From Planctomycetota bacterium (lineage in GTDB: Bacteria > Planctomycetota > UBA11346): a stretch of 32,806 bases of DNA. A model generated the notes under the pieces. The model searched no databases and had not been told where the DNA came from. It worked only from the letters and a program-made list of their open reading frames with translations. Positions 1 through 8,505 of this stretch are shown one piece after another. The position numbers were made by a program, and so were the translations under genes. Position 1 is the first letter of the stretch. Every line of letters begins with the position of its first letter. The DNA lies in NCBI GenBank assembly GCA_028280785.1, contig JANQLF010000188.1:1-32806 (forward strand), given 5' to 3'.

Positions 1-264
1 GCTTGGCATGCCCGCGTGTCCATTCCCTATGCCTTATTCGCCTATTTTTTAATTGCTGCTGGACTCGGATTGAGCATGCCCATTCGCAACCGTATGTTAG
101 CGATTTTTGTCGGCATATTGCTTATCGTAATAAATATATTACCTGGAATGATCGCCGTAAAAGGCATGGGCCAATACTTACGCTTTAATCCAGGTATCCT
201 GATTTGGCTACCGCACACATTCACCGCAGTCGCTGGAGGCATACTCATATGGCGCAAGCGGTAA
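1..264 (+). CDS. lptF: LptF/LptG-family permease, C-terminal part (partial, probably LptF)
   Basis: The reading frame is open to the left edge of the window (Ala-Trp-His-Ala-Arg...) and ends with TAA at 262-264, so only the last 87 residues are present. The visible part has three hydrophobic segments and the usual YjgP/YjgQ C-terminal layout: a PYALFAYF segment, a short Arg-Asn-Arg cytoplasmic loop, a second helix, then a last helix beginning near WLPH. LptF and LptG form the inner-membrane permease of the LptBFG transporter, which extracts lipopolysaccharide and feeds it to the Lpt bridge. The stop overlaps the start of the next gene, itself a full-length member of the same family, so this copy is probably LptF and the next LptG. 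The F/G assignment rests on order and is not certain. Confidence 0.8.
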   Translation, partial: AWHARVSIPYALFAYFLIAAGLGLSMPIRNRMLAIFVGILLIVINILPGMIAVKGMGQYLRFNPGILIWLPHTFTAVAGGILIWRKR

Positions 265-1322
265 TGGGCACCTTAGATCGCTATATATTAAAGCGCAGCC
301 TCTCAGCTGCGAGTTTAATTTTATTTTTAGCAATCATTTTAGCTATATTCTTCGATCTGGTCCTGAGCCTCGAACAATTCCTCAGCGCTCGTCTAGATGC
401 ACAGTATAATCGCTGGTCTCTCATGGCGCAGCTCTATTTATGTCGTATTCCCATTATCATTAATGGCATTATTCCTTTTGCTGTGGTTGCAGGTGCGCTT
501 ATTTGTTTAACACCAATGCTCAAGAAAGGAGAATGGACTGCGGTGATTGCCGGTGGCATAAGCCCACACCGCATAGCCCTCCCCTTATGCATCCTCGCCT
601 TAGGTGCCGGATTAATTCAATGCATATGCAATAGTTATATTAACCCGCGATTATACCATCCGGTACAAGCAATTGAATCTGCCTTTGATAATAGACAACA
701 CACCTCGCGCATTTGGCACGTCGAAGACACCCAGACAACCTGGTATGCAGCCCGTTGCTACTTACCTAAAAATGACGTCCCCTATTTTGAACAAGTCTTT
801 ATCGCACCTAAAAACGGTGGTGCAGTTTTCGCTAAGAACATGCAATGGAATAACAATACGTGGGTGCTAGGTGGGCCGATTTACCACTGGCATGTCCATG
901 GCGATCAACAAAGCATGCAAGAGCTAAAATCCTTACCGCTCACTGACTCGTTGAGCCTACAATTAGAACCCGAACTGTTGCGCCAAGAATTATTAACGCG
1001 TGAAGCTTTTAATAGTTTAGAACTGTGGGAGCGCGGAGAACATATGCATATGACGCTTTTATTAAATCGCCTATCGGCAATTGTCGTACCATTAATTGCG
1101 ATTTTATATGCACTTCCCATTTTCATGCGCTTCGCTAATCAGCATCGCATTCTCGTTGCTGCCAGTCAGGCCTTATTAATTGCCAGCATACCAGTAGCAT
1201 TGATTGCCCTCACTGGCATGGCTGCAGACGCATCGAACTGGTCACCTTGGCTCAGCAATAGTCTTGGCCTTATTATCGCTGCCCTACCTGGGATCTATTT
1301 ATTTCGACGTTGGTCTGCTTGA
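264..1322 (+). CDS. lptG: LPS export permease LptG (YjgP/YjgQ family)
   Basis: This 352-residue inner-membrane protein belongs to the YjgP/YjgQ permease family and should be a membrane half of LptBFG, which moves lipopolysaccharide out of the inner membrane. I place the start at ATG 264, which overlaps the preceding stop as TAATG and gives the family-typical N-terminus MGTLDRYILKRSL. An in-frame extension upstream would only read through the previous gene. Helices lie near residues 13-35, 55-80 and 85-110. A periplasmic domain with little hydrophobicity spans about 125-255, and three more helices follow at the C-terminus: the six-helix plus beta-jellyroll layout of LptF/G. The length matches LptG (about 360 residues). 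It ends two bases before a convergent gene. Translational coupling suggests stoichiometric synthesis with its partner. Confidence 0.85.
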   Translation: MGTLDRYILKRSLSAASLILFLAIILAIFFDLVLSLEQFLSARLDAQYNRWSLMAQLYLCRIPIIINGIIPFAVVAGALICLTPMLKKGEWTAVIAGGISPHRIALPLCILALGAGLIQCICNSYINPRLYHPVQAIESAFDNRQHTSRIWHVEDTQTTWYAARCYLPKNDVPYFEQVFIAPKNGGAVFAKNMQWNNNTWVLGGPIYHWHVHGDQQSMQELKSLPLTDSLSLQLEPELLRQELLTREAFNSLELWERGEHMHMTLLLNRLSAIVVPLIAILYALPIFMRFANQHRILVAASQALLIASIPVALIALTGMAADASNWSPWLSNSLGLIIAALPGIYLFRRWSA

Positions 1323-1324
1323 GC

Positions 1325-2458
1325 TTAGGCAGACATCAGCGCAACAAGACCAAAGATAAGCGCTGCAATTAATAAAATTAGCAATGTAATCTTGATCCAT
1401 GAATACGGTCGGTCTGCAGTCACATTACCATTTTGTCCATTAACTCTAATTTGATAAATTTTGTCGTTGAATCGATAGGCACTCTGCCACACCGGCAATA
1501 ATATAGATTTAAAGGTAATGCCACTGTGTGCGGTACTGACTTGAAAACCTTTCTGCGTATCACCGCCTAAACGTTCACGACATTTATCTGCTATTTTATC
1601 TTCGATACTTGTGCGCGCTGAGGCCCATGCAGCCTTCGGGTCAACCACATATCGTTCGCATAAATAACCGGCAATGATACCCGTGTCATAAGCTGTTAAA
1701 CCCGATAAATTATATTCTTCCGCATTAATTTTATCACGAAATCCGACCGTTAATTCATCATCGAAAAATGCTTGATAGGTACCACTGCGATAGTGCCAGC
1801 GCACCTTGCGTTCCTGATAAGTTTCGGTTTTACCTTCAGAATTCGTTCGTGTTCGTGTCACATAATAATATTCGCCAGCATAACCGGACCAATGACTCAC
1901 AGTATGACTGTCAAATGTCCACCATGGTCGATACAGACCCTGAAATGTATCTGCGCGTACGGAATCTTTTAACGAATTCGGTGCAAACCATAATTTCGCC
2001 AACCATTCTCGAAATAATTTGCGCGCTCGTTCTTGATTCACACGAAATGGAATAATCGCTTCTGGCTTTATTCGATCTTGATGTGCCGTTTCATCGATGG
2101 CATTAGATCCACAAAATGGACAGACATGTGCTGCCTGATCTGCATCTAATTCTAATTCAGCCCCACACGCACCGCATTTGATAGCACGTGCTTCGATGCC
2201 GAGTCCTTCGTCTTTGTCTTTTGAAACCAAGTAATCGTTAAAAGCGTATTCTTTGATACTGTCCTTATCGAGAGGAATATCCTCTGCGTGCCCACAGTAA
2301 GGGCAGGTCAGCGCACCTTGACCAGGCGTCCACTTGAGATTCGCACCACATTGATGGCAGGGAAACTGACGGTCGCGATCGCCCGCCTCTTCCTGTTCGT
2401 GAACCGGCTCATGCGATTCAACTTCTTCATTGGACAGTTCACTGGGTACATCGACCAT
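1325..2458 (-). CDS. Double zinc-ribbon protein with C-terminal membrane anchor
   Basis: The protein has 377 residues. After an acidic N-terminus it carries two complete CxxC...CxxC zinc ribbons: Cys34/37 with Cys52/55 (CHQC, CPYC), and Cys95/98 with Cys113/116 (CGAC, CPFC). A middle region of about 200 residues rich in Trp and Tyr follows (IPFRVNQERARKLF near 136-149, then LWFAPNSLK). One strongly hydrophobic helix lies at about 354-375, right at the C-terminus. It is therefore a cytoplasmic zinc protein held to the membrane by its tail. Relatives are often labelled TFIIB-type zinc ribbon or primosomal-N'-like proteins; the layout also recalls Bacillus YdjG, a zinc-ribbon membrane protein that recruits envelope-stress partners, but no PspA or SPFH gene lies beside it here. 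The function is unknown. The gene is convergent with lptG and divergent from der. Confidence 0.8.
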   Translation of the reverse strand: MVDVPSELSNEEVESHEPVHEQEEAGDRDRQFPCHQCGANLKWTPGQGALTCPYCGHAEDIPLDKDSIKEYAFNDYLVSKDKDEGLGIEARAIKCGACGAELELDADQAAHVCPFCGSNAIDETAHQDRIKPEAIIPFRVNQERARKLFREWLAKLWFAPNSLKDSVRADTFQGLYRPWWTFDSHTVSHWSGYAGEYYYVTRTRTNSEGKTETYQERKVRWHYRSGTYQAFFDDELTVGFRDKINAEEYNLSGLTAYDTGIIAGYLCERYVVDPKAAWASARTSIEDKIADKCRERLGGDTQKGFQVSTAHSGITFKSILLPVWQSAYRFNDKIYQIRVNGQNGNVTADRPYSWIKITLLILLIAALIFGLVALMSA

Positions 2459-2566
2459 AAATAAGATGCTATCTACCTAATAAGCGACTCAATATCTTAG
2501 AATTTGATCAAAAACGCGCTTGTAGGCCTCTATTCACTCGGCAACATCCTGCGCCCGGATGGAAAC

Positions 2567-4057
2567 ATGTTACCAGTCGTCGCCATCATTGGCCGCCCCA
2601 ACGTGGGCAAATCAAGTCTGTTCAACAAGTTGGTTGGCGTCCCCGTCAGCATTGTTGATCCACGCGCTGGCGTAACACGCGATCGCATCTTCCACGACGT
2701 GCATCGTGACGGTTGTTCATTTACTTTGATCGACACTGGCGGCATCGGAATCGTTGACGAAGCCAAATTAGAACAGGACGTCAACACGCAGATTGACCGC
2801 GCCATCGAAACAGCAGACCATATCTTATTTCTCTGCGATGGTAAATCAGGCTTAACCCATCAAGACCGTGACATCGCCAAAAAACTACGCCCACATCAAG
2901 AGCGCATCAGTTTAATTATTAATAAAATTGACCACCAAAATCTTGAATCTGGCATTCATGAATTTATTAAATTAGGCCTCGGCGAACCACTTGGTGTCAG
3001 TGCTGAACAGGTGCGTGGACTGCATGATTTGACTGACCAATTGGCAGAGCGCTTACCAACTGTGCGTGATGATCATGAACATAAAGATTACGGTGATTAT
3101 TTACGCATATGCTTTGCCGGTCGACGTAATGTTGGCAAGTCCTCACTGACCAATGCCCTTTGTGGTGAAGAGCGCGTTATTGTTGCCGATCTTGCTGGAA
3201 CTACTCGCGATGCTGTTGATGTGCCGATTGAAACCGAAGAAGGTAAATTCCTCCTTATCGACACTGCTGGTCTGCGTAAGAAAAAACAACTCAACGAAGA
3301 TTTAGAATTCTACGCAGCCTGCCGAACCGAACGCGGCATAACGCGCAGCGATGTTGTGATGTTAGTTATTGATGCCAGTGACGAAATAGGTGTAGTGGAT
3401 AAAAAACTAGCTCATTTTTGCGCCGTTGAAGGCAAACCAACCATTGTTGTCATTAATAAATGGGACATTGCTGAAAAAGAAAGTGGCAAGCCGGAAGATT
3501 ACAAGGAATGGTTATTTGACCGTCTACCTGGCCTGCGGTTCGCTCCCTGCATATTCACCTGTGCACTCAATGGTCGTAATGTCGGTGGTGTTTTGGCCAT
3601 GGCCAAAGAAATGCATCAGGAAAGCCAAGAGCGCGTTAACACCAGCGAACTGAATAAATTACTTGAAGCAGCGGTGCAACGCCGCCGACCGAAAAAAATC
3701 GGTCCAAGCTACACCAAAATTTATTATGCGACGCAAGTTGGCATCCAGCCGCCCACGTTTACCATATTTGTGAATCGCACTGATTGGGTCGAGCCAGGCT
3801 ACAGCCGCTATTTAGAAAATTATTTCCGCAAGCACCTCCCCTTTCAACGTGTACCATTCCGCATTATTTTCAAAGCGCGTAAGAGTCAGTTCCACGAGAA
3901 CAAAGATCAACATGAGCGTGCCATCATCGGCACCAAGGCCGAACGCAAATCACATTTAATCGTGCCACAGGGCGCCAAGACCAATAAGTCTGGCAAAGGC
4001 GGCAAACCGGCACGTAAGAAACCAACACGCAAACCTCGTAAACCGCGCCGCGGTTAA
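2567..4057 (+). CDS. der: Ribosome biogenesis GTPase Der (EngA)
   Basis: Der is the double-GTPase that assists maturation of the 50S ribosomal subunit. From ATG 2567 the product has 496 residues, close to E. coli Der (490). I chose this ATG over an upstream TTG at 2504 because family members begin almost directly with the first G domain ([17 protein letters not shown]). The first G domain shows [12 protein letters not shown] and NKID. The second shows [28 protein letters not shown] and NKWD. A KH-like C-terminal domain follows (residues about 375-465, including [18 protein letters not shown]). The last 25 residues are a Lys/Arg/Pro/Gly tail, as in many Der proteins, likely for rRNA contact. 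A gap of 20 bases separates it from the GH130 gene. Confidence 0.96.
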   Translation: MLPVVAIIGRPNVGKSSLFNKLVGVPVSIVDPRAGVTRDRIFHDVHRDGCSFTLIDTGGIGIVDEAKLEQDVNTQIDRAIETADHILFLCDGKSGLTHQDRDIAKKLRPHQERISLIINKIDHQNLESGIHEFIKLGLGEPLGVSAEQVRGLHDLTDQLAERLPTVRDDHEHKDYGDYLRICFAGRRNVGKSSLTNALCGEERVIVADLAGTTRDAVDVPIETEEGKFLLIDTAGLRKKKQLNEDLEFYAACRTERGITRSDVVMLVIDASDEIGVVDKKLAHFCAVEGKPTIVVINKWDIAEKESGKPEDYKEWLFDRLPGLRFAPCIFTCALNGRNVGGVLAMAKEMHQESQERVNTSELNKLLEAAVQRRRPKKIGPSYTKIYYATQVGIQPPTFTIFVNRTDWVEPGYSRYLENYFRKHLPFQRVPFRIIFKARKSQFHENKDQHERAIIGTKAERKSHLIVPQGAKTNKSGKGGKPARKKPTRKPRKPRRG

Positions 4058-4077
4058 ATTATAATAAAGGACTCCGC

Positions 4078-5271
4078 ATGAGCAGTCACCAAGAACAATT
4101 GCAAGCTTTAATGGCCGAGCAAAAAGCTTTGATCGAACGCCCAAACCTTGTTGATAAAGATTGGCACAACGGCATCTATGATCGCTATGTTTACCCTGTT
4201 CTGACTGACGAACACGTTCCTTTATTTTGGCGTTATGATTTTTCAGAGGAACGTAACCCAGACTTTCTCGAACGCATGGGCATTGGCTGCACGCTCAATC
4301 CTGGTGCGATTAAATTTAATGGTCGTTATTACATGATGGTACGTACCGAGGGTTATGACCGTAAATCATTTTTCGCTTTAGCCTCTAGTGAAAACGGCAT
4401 TGATAATTTCCGCTTTCACGATTATCCAATTGTCATGCCGGAAACTGATCTGCGCGATACTAATGTTTATGACATGCGCATCACCGCTCACGAAGATGGT
4501 TATATGTATGGTTTATTCTGCACTGAACGTAAAGATCAAAATGATCCAGATTTATCTGCTGCCGATGCGCAATGCGGTATTGCTCGCAGTAAAGATTTAA
4601 TCAATTGGGAACGCCTCCCTGACTTAAAAACGCCTTCACCACAGCAACGCAACGTAGTTTTACATCCGGAATTCGTTAACGGCGAATATGCTTTTTATAC
4701 GCGTCCACAAGACGGCTTTATTAGCGCTGGTTCTGGCGGCGGCATTGGCTGGGGCACCTGCAAAGACATCACTAAGCCTGAATTAAATAATGAAACCATT
4801 GTAGATGAACGCGCTTATCACACCATTAAAGAAGTGAAAAATGGTGCCGGTGCTGTACCGATTAAAACCGATAAAGGTTGGTTGCACATTGCCCACGGTG
4901 TGCGTGGCTGTGCCGCTGGTCTGCGCTACGTGCTGTATGCCTTTGTTTGTGATCTAGATGATCCAAGCAAAGTTATTGCTAGCCCAGCCGGTCATTTCTT
5001 AGCGCCGCTTGGCCTCGAGCGTTTAGGTGATGTATCTAATGTGGTTTTCTGTAACGGCGCGATTGCCGATGACGACGGCAAAGTATTCATATACTACGCC
5101 AGCAGCGACACCCGTTGCCATGTTGCAACAAGCACCATTGATAAATTACTCGATTACTGCTTCAACACCCCAAGCGATCCGCTGTATAGCGCCGATTGTG
5201 TTCAGCAGCGTCATGATCTGATTAAAGCTAATTTAGATATCATTGGTGATAATCAGGAACTGCGTTATTAA
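4078..5271 (+). CDS. GH130 family phosphorylase, 4-O-beta-D-mannosyl-D-glucose phosphorylase type
   Basis: A 397-residue protein of the five-bladed beta-propeller family GH130. It most resembles subgroup 1 enzymes, which cleave 4-O-beta-mannosyl-glucose with phosphate to give mannose 1-phosphate and glucose during beta-mannan breakdown. Visible marks are [19 protein letters not shown] (74-92), which includes the phosphate and sugar-binding Arg region; VYDMRIT (130-136), whose Asp132 corresponds, from memory of the Bacteroides enzyme, to the catalytic acid; GIARSKDL (168-175); and a late GAADDG-like loop. No signal peptide is present, so it acts in the cytoplasm. The start has a good ribosome site (AAAGGA, 4067-4072). 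It overlaps the PhzF gene by one base. The usual partners, cellobiose 2-epimerase and mannanase, are absent from the window. The exact substrate is inferred. Confidence 0.85.
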   Translation: MSSHQEQLQALMAEQKALIERPNLVDKDWHNGIYDRYVYPVLTDEHVPLFWRYDFSEERNPDFLERMGIGCTLNPGAIKFNGRYYMMVRTEGYDRKSFFALASSENGIDNFRFHDYPIVMPETDLRDTNVYDMRITAHEDGYMYGLFCTERKDQNDPDLSAADAQCGIARSKDLINWERLPDLKTPSPQQRNVVLHPEFVNGEYAFYTRPQDGFISAGSGGGIGWGTCKDITKPELNNETIVDERAYHTIKEVKNGAGAVPIKTDKGWLHIAHGVRGCAAGLRYVLYAFVCDLDDPSKVIASPAGHFLAPLGLERLGDVSNVVFCNGAIADDDGKVFIYYASSDTRCHVATSTIDKLLDYCFNTPSDPLYSADCVQQRHDLIKANLDIIGDNQELRY

Positions 5272-6062
5272 TGACCCTGCCGTATTATTTAATTGATGCA
5301 TTTACCGATACCGCTTTCAAAGGCAATCCAGCGGCAGTTGTTATTTTAGAGGAAATGCTTGCTGACGATGAACTGCAAGCCATTGCTCGTGAATTCAATC
5401 AGGCAGAAACAGCCTTTGTCTTAAATAAAGGTGATCATTTCCACCTGCGTTGGTTTTCACCAGTGCGTGAAGCTGAATTATGCGGTCACGCCACTATAGC
5501 AGCTGCACATGCGCTGTGGCACTGCCAAGGCCATGATTCAGACAGCATCGAATTTGAATCACTTGGCGGTCGATTAATTGCCCAAAAAAATAATGATGAA
5601 ATCACTTTAGATTTTCCAAAAACTGACAATCAAATGTGCATGACCCCACCCGGCATAGCAGAAGCCCTAGGCGTGATGCCCTTTGGCGTATGCAAAGCAG
5701 ATAAAGATTTATTGATTGAAGTCGGTAGCGCTGACAGTGTTCGCGAAGCCAAAGTGAATATGCAAGTGCTTGCGCAATTACCCGTTGAACGCGGAGTCAT
5801 TATCTGCGCCGAACACGACGACCCTGATTACGATATTATCTGCCGCTTTTTTGCGCCTAAATACGGTATCCCCGAAGACCATGTCACCGGCAGCGCACAT
5901 TGCGCAATCGCCCCCTATTTCGAAAAGCGCATTAATAAAGAAGTCATGCGTTCCTACCAAGCGTCATCGCGCGGAGGCTCGGTAAGCATGCAGATTAAAG
6001 ATGATCGTGTACACCTTGGTGGCAAAGCATGCTTGGTAGCCGAAGGTATATTACATATCTAA
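5271..6062 (+). CDS. PhzF-family isomerase/epimerase
   Basis: The product has 263 residues and the two-fold diaminopimelate-epimerase-like architecture of the PhzF family (YddE, YHI9 and phenazine enzyme PhzF). Recognisable parts are the N-terminal strand with FKGNPAAVV (16-24), the putative catalytic Glu46 in FNQAETAFV, the ELCGHATIAAAHAL motif (about 70-83), and the second-half motif EDHVTGSAHCAIAP. PhzF uses a glutamate to move a proton in a cyclic acid; the substrates of most other members, including this one, are unknown. Its start codon overlaps the stop of the GH130 gene (TAATG), so translation is coupled, yet no biochemical link between the two is obvious. The protein is cytoplasmic, with no signal peptide. 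Confidence 0.9.
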   Translation: MTLPYYLIDAFTDTAFKGNPAAVVILEEMLADDELQAIAREFNQAETAFVLNKGDHFHLRWFSPVREAELCGHATIAAAHALWHCQGHDSDSIEFESLGGRLIAQKNNDEITLDFPKTDNQMCMTPPGIAEALGVMPFGVCKADKDLLIEVGSADSVREAKVNMQVLAQLPVERGVIICAEHDDPDYDIICRFFAPKYGIPEDHVTGSAHCAIAPYFEKRINKEVMRSYQASSRGGSVSMQIKDDRVHLGGKACLVAEGILHI

Positions 6063-6073
6063 ACGCATAATTA

Positions 6074-6310
6074 TTAGACTACAGCCGGCACCAACATAGC
6101 AGCCCAACACATTACAAATGGGAATAACCAAAGTATTGGATTGTCGGCTCCGTTATCTATCCAATCTACAAAACAGACAATCCATAACAAACACACAATA
6201 CTTATTGCCAAACCAGTTCTAAAATCGCCACTTGGTCGCAGCATAGCCAAAAAAGCCATGAGGCATATTAAATACTGACATGCCTTAAAAGAATTCCTAT
6301 TCATTTTCAT
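6074..6310 (-). CDS. Small hydrophobic membrane protein, function unknown
   Basis: A 78-residue frame encodes two to three hydrophobic segments (about residues 11-24, 32-50 and 58-77) split by short polar loops containing RPSGDFR and DWIDNGADN. It lies 61 bases downstream of the SBF transporter gene on the same strand and could be its last operon member. There is no convincing ribosome binding site ahead of ATG 6310 or the second ATG at 6304. I do not recognise a family. The charge distribution and membrane-protein character favour a real gene, but the frame is short and the case is only moderate. Outside it, the stretch between 6063 and 6371 shows nothing else. Confidence 0.5.
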   Translation of the reverse strand: MKMNRNSFKACQYLICLMAFLAMLRPSGDFRTGLAISIVCLLWIVCFVDWIDNGADNPILWLFPFVMCWAAMLVPAVV

Positions 6311-6371
6311 GGAAATACTGTATTAACATTCAGCTAATCAGTAGGTCAAATCCTGCAATTAATTGCCAATA

Positions 6372-7349
6372 TCAATCTATTTCAACTTTTTTCGACCACT
6401 TCGCCGCAATCATTGAATCGATAATGGTCTGCGAAAAATGCCAGATAACGCAGATCATAATGCCAAGGCCCATCTGTTCAGCGTTCACGAAAGGCTCAAT
6501 CATAGTGAAAATTGCAACGGCAATCGGCAAGGTTTTTTGACTGCTAATGATAACTAAAGATTTCTGTATCGGTAACGGCAGATCTTGCACACGTGCTGTT
6601 ACAAATGCGATTAGCAGTAACAAGACATGAATTAAGATGCCAAATAACATACTGGCAAATACCGTCCATGCTGTTGCATTCATAAATGCATCTTGCTTGG
6701 ATGAGGCAACGGCCCAAACGATAATAATTATGGCTGTTAGTGGAATATAACCGACAGCCTTGTGCTGTGGCCTACCCCACTTTAAACGAATTGCCGTACC
6801 TATACCAAATGGCAGCAAAACTATCATTGCGAGTTTTTTAATCAGTGGCCAGACTTCGATGTTTATTTCATTACCAACATCTAATAAAAATCCGATACTA
6901 AACGGCAATATTAATACGCCAATCATAGACAATATAATGGTAATGATGAGGGACAGCCCTTCATCTCCACCAGCTTGGCCACTGATAACAATGCCTGATG
7001 CCAAGGTTGTAGGCATGCATGACATGACCGCCGCACCAACGAATAAAACCGCAGGGAAGATCCCCATTAATCCGACACCTAAAACCAATAACGGTGCTAT
7101 GCATAAATTAATTATAATTGCGCAGATGATTGCTCTGGCATAAGGACCTAAACCCTCCATAGACGTACTGCGCAATTGCCAACCCGATATAATAAAAACG
7201 ACAATGACATTCCAGTCGACCAGACGTAAGCCCGATTCGCCAGGGAAGCGCCATAGATACGCCGAAGTACCCAGACCAGGCGCACTCAATCCCCAAATCA
7301 ATGCCAAAACCAAACCAATAGGTAGAAACCACGCTTTCATGGCCAACAT
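6372..7349 (-). CDS. Bile acid:sodium symporter-like (SBF/YfeH type) transporter
   Basis: This 325-residue integral membrane protein has about nine to ten hydrophobic helices over its whole length. It fits the SBF-like branch (YfeH/P7 type) of the bile acid:sodium symporter superfamily. Supporting marks are MSCMPTTLASGIVISGQAGG in the middle (around residues 108-127), where a helix is broken for substrate and sodium binding, and SSQKTLPIAVAIF near residue 270, the matching crossover helix of the second repeat. The substrate cannot be told from sequence; relatives move organic anions with Na+. The start may be ATG 7349 or ATG 7340, with weak ribosome sites for both. The gene is divergent from plsY, so the 60 bases between them hold both promoters. 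Confidence 0.85.
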   Translation of the reverse strand: MLAMKAWFLPIGLVLALIWGLSAPGLGTSAYLWRFPGESGLRLVDWNVIVVFIISGWQLRSTSMEGLGPYARAIICAIIINLCIAPLLVLGVGLMGIFPAVLFVGAAVMSCMPTTLASGIVISGQAGGDEGLSLIITIILSMIGVLILPFSIGFLLDVGNEINIEVWPLIKKLAMIVLLPFGIGTAIRLKWGRPQHKAVGYIPLTAIIIIVWAVASSKQDAFMNATAWTVFASMLFGILIHVLLLLIAFVTARVQDLPLPIQKSLVIISSQKTLPIAVAIFTMIEPFVNAEQMGLGIMICVIWHFSQTIIDSMIAAKWSKKVEID

Positions 7350-7410
7350 GCTGAGAGCACGGCACAGCGTGCAAGATTGTCCCAGGCCTAAGTTCTGTTA
7401 GATATGGCGC

Positions 7411-8094
7411 ATGGAACTGCTGACCTTTATCGCTGCCATTATCGTTTCCTACTTGATTGGCTCGTTCAGCTTTGCCTATTGGGCCGGTAAGTTCAAAGGC
7501 ATGGACATTCGCGAGCATGGCTCCGGCAATCTCGGTGCGACCAATGCCGCCCGTGTGCTTGGCAAGCAGTGGTTCTTCGTCGTATTCTTTGGTGATGTCT
7601 TCAAAGGACTGCTGCCAGTGCTCTTCGTCATGCACTCGGGCTTTGAGTGGCTCGCTGTCGGCCCAAAGCTGAGCCTCTATCTACCACTGTCATGTGGATT
7701 AGGCGCTGTTCTTGGCCATAGTTTCACCGTCTTTCATGGAATTAAGGGTGGCAAAGCAGTCGCCACCTCCCTCGGTGTGGTAGTTGCCCTGGCTCCTGTC
7801 TCTGGCGGCAGCGCTTTTGGGATCTGGGTCGTCGTTTGGCTGATCATTGGCTCAATTATGGACATCAAACGCAGCGACGCCGTTGGTCCTGCTTCTATTG
7901 TGGCCGTCATTGCCTGTCCCATCATCCATTTCTGCTACTACGAGAAGACTTTCGAGATGCCGATGCTCGCATCCTCGATTATTATCACCTTAATCTGCAG
8001 CTTCATCTTGATAAGACATCGCAGTAACGCCGTGAAGTTCATGCAGCAAGTAAAAGGCACTTATCAAGAGCCGCAGAAAGAGACTCAAGAATAA
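7411..8094 (+). CDS. plsY: Acyl-phosphate glycerol-3-phosphate acyltransferase PlsY
   Basis: PlsY transfers an acyl group from acyl-phosphate to glycerol 3-phosphate, the first step of phospholipid synthesis, at the inner membrane. The 227-residue product has the expected multi-helix layout and all three conserved cytoplasmic loop motifs: GSGNLGATNAARVLGK (residues about 37-52), GDVFKG (about 66-71) followed by the helix, and LGHSFTVFHGIKGGKAVATSLG (about 103-124), with the GGK signature where related enzymes have GGKGVAT. A C-terminal polar tail ends QEPQKETQE. Length is slightly above the usual 200-215. It stands alone. No strong Shine-Dalgarno is visible, and the start is set by the family N-terminus. 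Confidence 0.95.
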   Translation: MELLTFIAAIIVSYLIGSFSFAYWAGKFKGMDIREHGSGNLGATNAARVLGKQWFFVVFFGDVFKGLLPVLFVMHSGFEWLAVGPKLSLYLPLSCGLGAVLGHSFTVFHGIKGGKAVATSLGVVVALAPVSGGSAFGIWVVVWLIIGSIMDIKRSDAVGPASIVAVIACPIIHFCYYEKTFEMPMLASSIIITLICSFILIRHRSNAVKFMQQVKGTYQEPQKETQE

Positions 8095-8233
8095 TTTCAT
8101 TGCACGTCCAACGGATAACAGCGTGGTACAGTAAATAAACACCCGCTCGCATTGTAAGTCCTTATAAATTCACCTATTATTTTTTTACTGGAGCGATGCT
8201 TAAATTTGTCGATTAAATTCGCCAAATTTTTAT

Positions 8234-8262
8234 TTGAAACCTAAGGGCAACCTTGTTATAAG
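8234..8262 (+). promoter_or_regulatory. Predicted sigma70-type promoter for the small RNA
   Basis: TTGAAA at 8234-8239 is followed after 17 bases by TATAAG at 8257-8262. Both are close to the sigma70 -35 and -10 consensus, with ideal spacing. The predicted start of transcription (about 8267-8270) falls exactly on the 5' strand of the helix that closes the RNA below. That agreement is the main reason to believe it. Confidence 0.5.
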
Positions 8263-8266
8263 GAAC

Positions 8267-8496
8267 GGGTAAACAGAGAGGAATATAGCCTAACAAATTA
8301 ACTAGGAATGCCGCTGCAGGAAACACCTTCTAAATCCATTATTGCAAGTTGTCCAAAGTAGCATGCCGACCAGCCGCAAGGCGTTTATTTGTTCGCTATC
8401 GTTCACCCAGTCCTTCGGGATCGGCTGACCACCCGTGTTTGAAACTTGCAGGGTTTACCTGTTAATACCCGGTCTTAACCATGGCCGGGTTTTTTT
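8267..8496 (+). ncRNA. Probable structured small RNA of about 225 nt (family not recognised; 6S-like layout possible)
   Basis: No protein frame fits this stretch, but it folds. A closing helix pairs GGGTA/AACAG at 8267-8276 with CTGTT-aa-TACCC at 8459-8470 (ten pairs, two-base bulge). Inside lies an eight-pair perfect helix, TGCAAGTT (8343-8350) with AACTTGCA (8443-8450). Then come unpaired strands of 14 and 17 bases, a GCCGA (8365-8369)/TCGGC (8421-8425) helix, and two capped hairpins with GCAA (8373-8382) and TTCG (8410-8421) tetraloops. A sigma70-like promoter precedes it and a strong terminator follows. Size, end-to-end pairing and a central open region would suit 6S RNA, but I cannot confirm it. 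Marker sequences of SRP RNA, RNase P RNA and tmRNA are absent on both strands. Confidence 0.6.
8467..8496 (+). terminator. Strong rho-independent terminator
   Basis: ACCCGGTC at 8467-8474 pairs with GGCCGGGT at 8483-8490 (eight pairs, one G-U) around an eight-base loop. Seven T residues follow at 8490-8496. It ends the small RNA on the + strand. Its 5' arm shares ACCC with the RNA's closing helix, so the two pairings compete. Confidence 0.85.
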
Positions 8497-8505
8497 ATTG
8501 TAATC

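Noticed and set aside
204..263. N-terminal extension of LptG from an ATG at 204
   Set aside because: The extension is the out-of-frame reading of the preceding lptF tail, and the family N-terminus MGTLDRYILKR begins at ATG 264, which overlaps the lptF stop.
6760..7143. Plus-strand frame of 127 codons inside the SBF transporter
   Set aside because: It is antisense to conserved transporter motifs and has low-complexity composition (many Pro, Asn, Ile) typical of a shadow frame.
7108..7635. Minus-strand frame of 175 codons across plsY and the start of the transporter
   Set aside because: It lies opposite plsY, whose motifs are unmistakable, and its translation shows no family features or membrane pattern.
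8308..8361. 17-codon frame starting MPLQETPSKS inside the small RNA region
   Set aside because: AGGA directly abuts the ATG with no spacing, the product is very short, and its bases take part in the predicted RNA helices.
8267..8496. Identity as SRP RNA, RNase P RNA or tmRNA
   Set aside because: The GGAAG-type SRP apical loop, the GAGGAAAGUCC and ACAGAA blocks of RNase P and the tRNA-like ends of tmRNA were looked for on both strands and not found.
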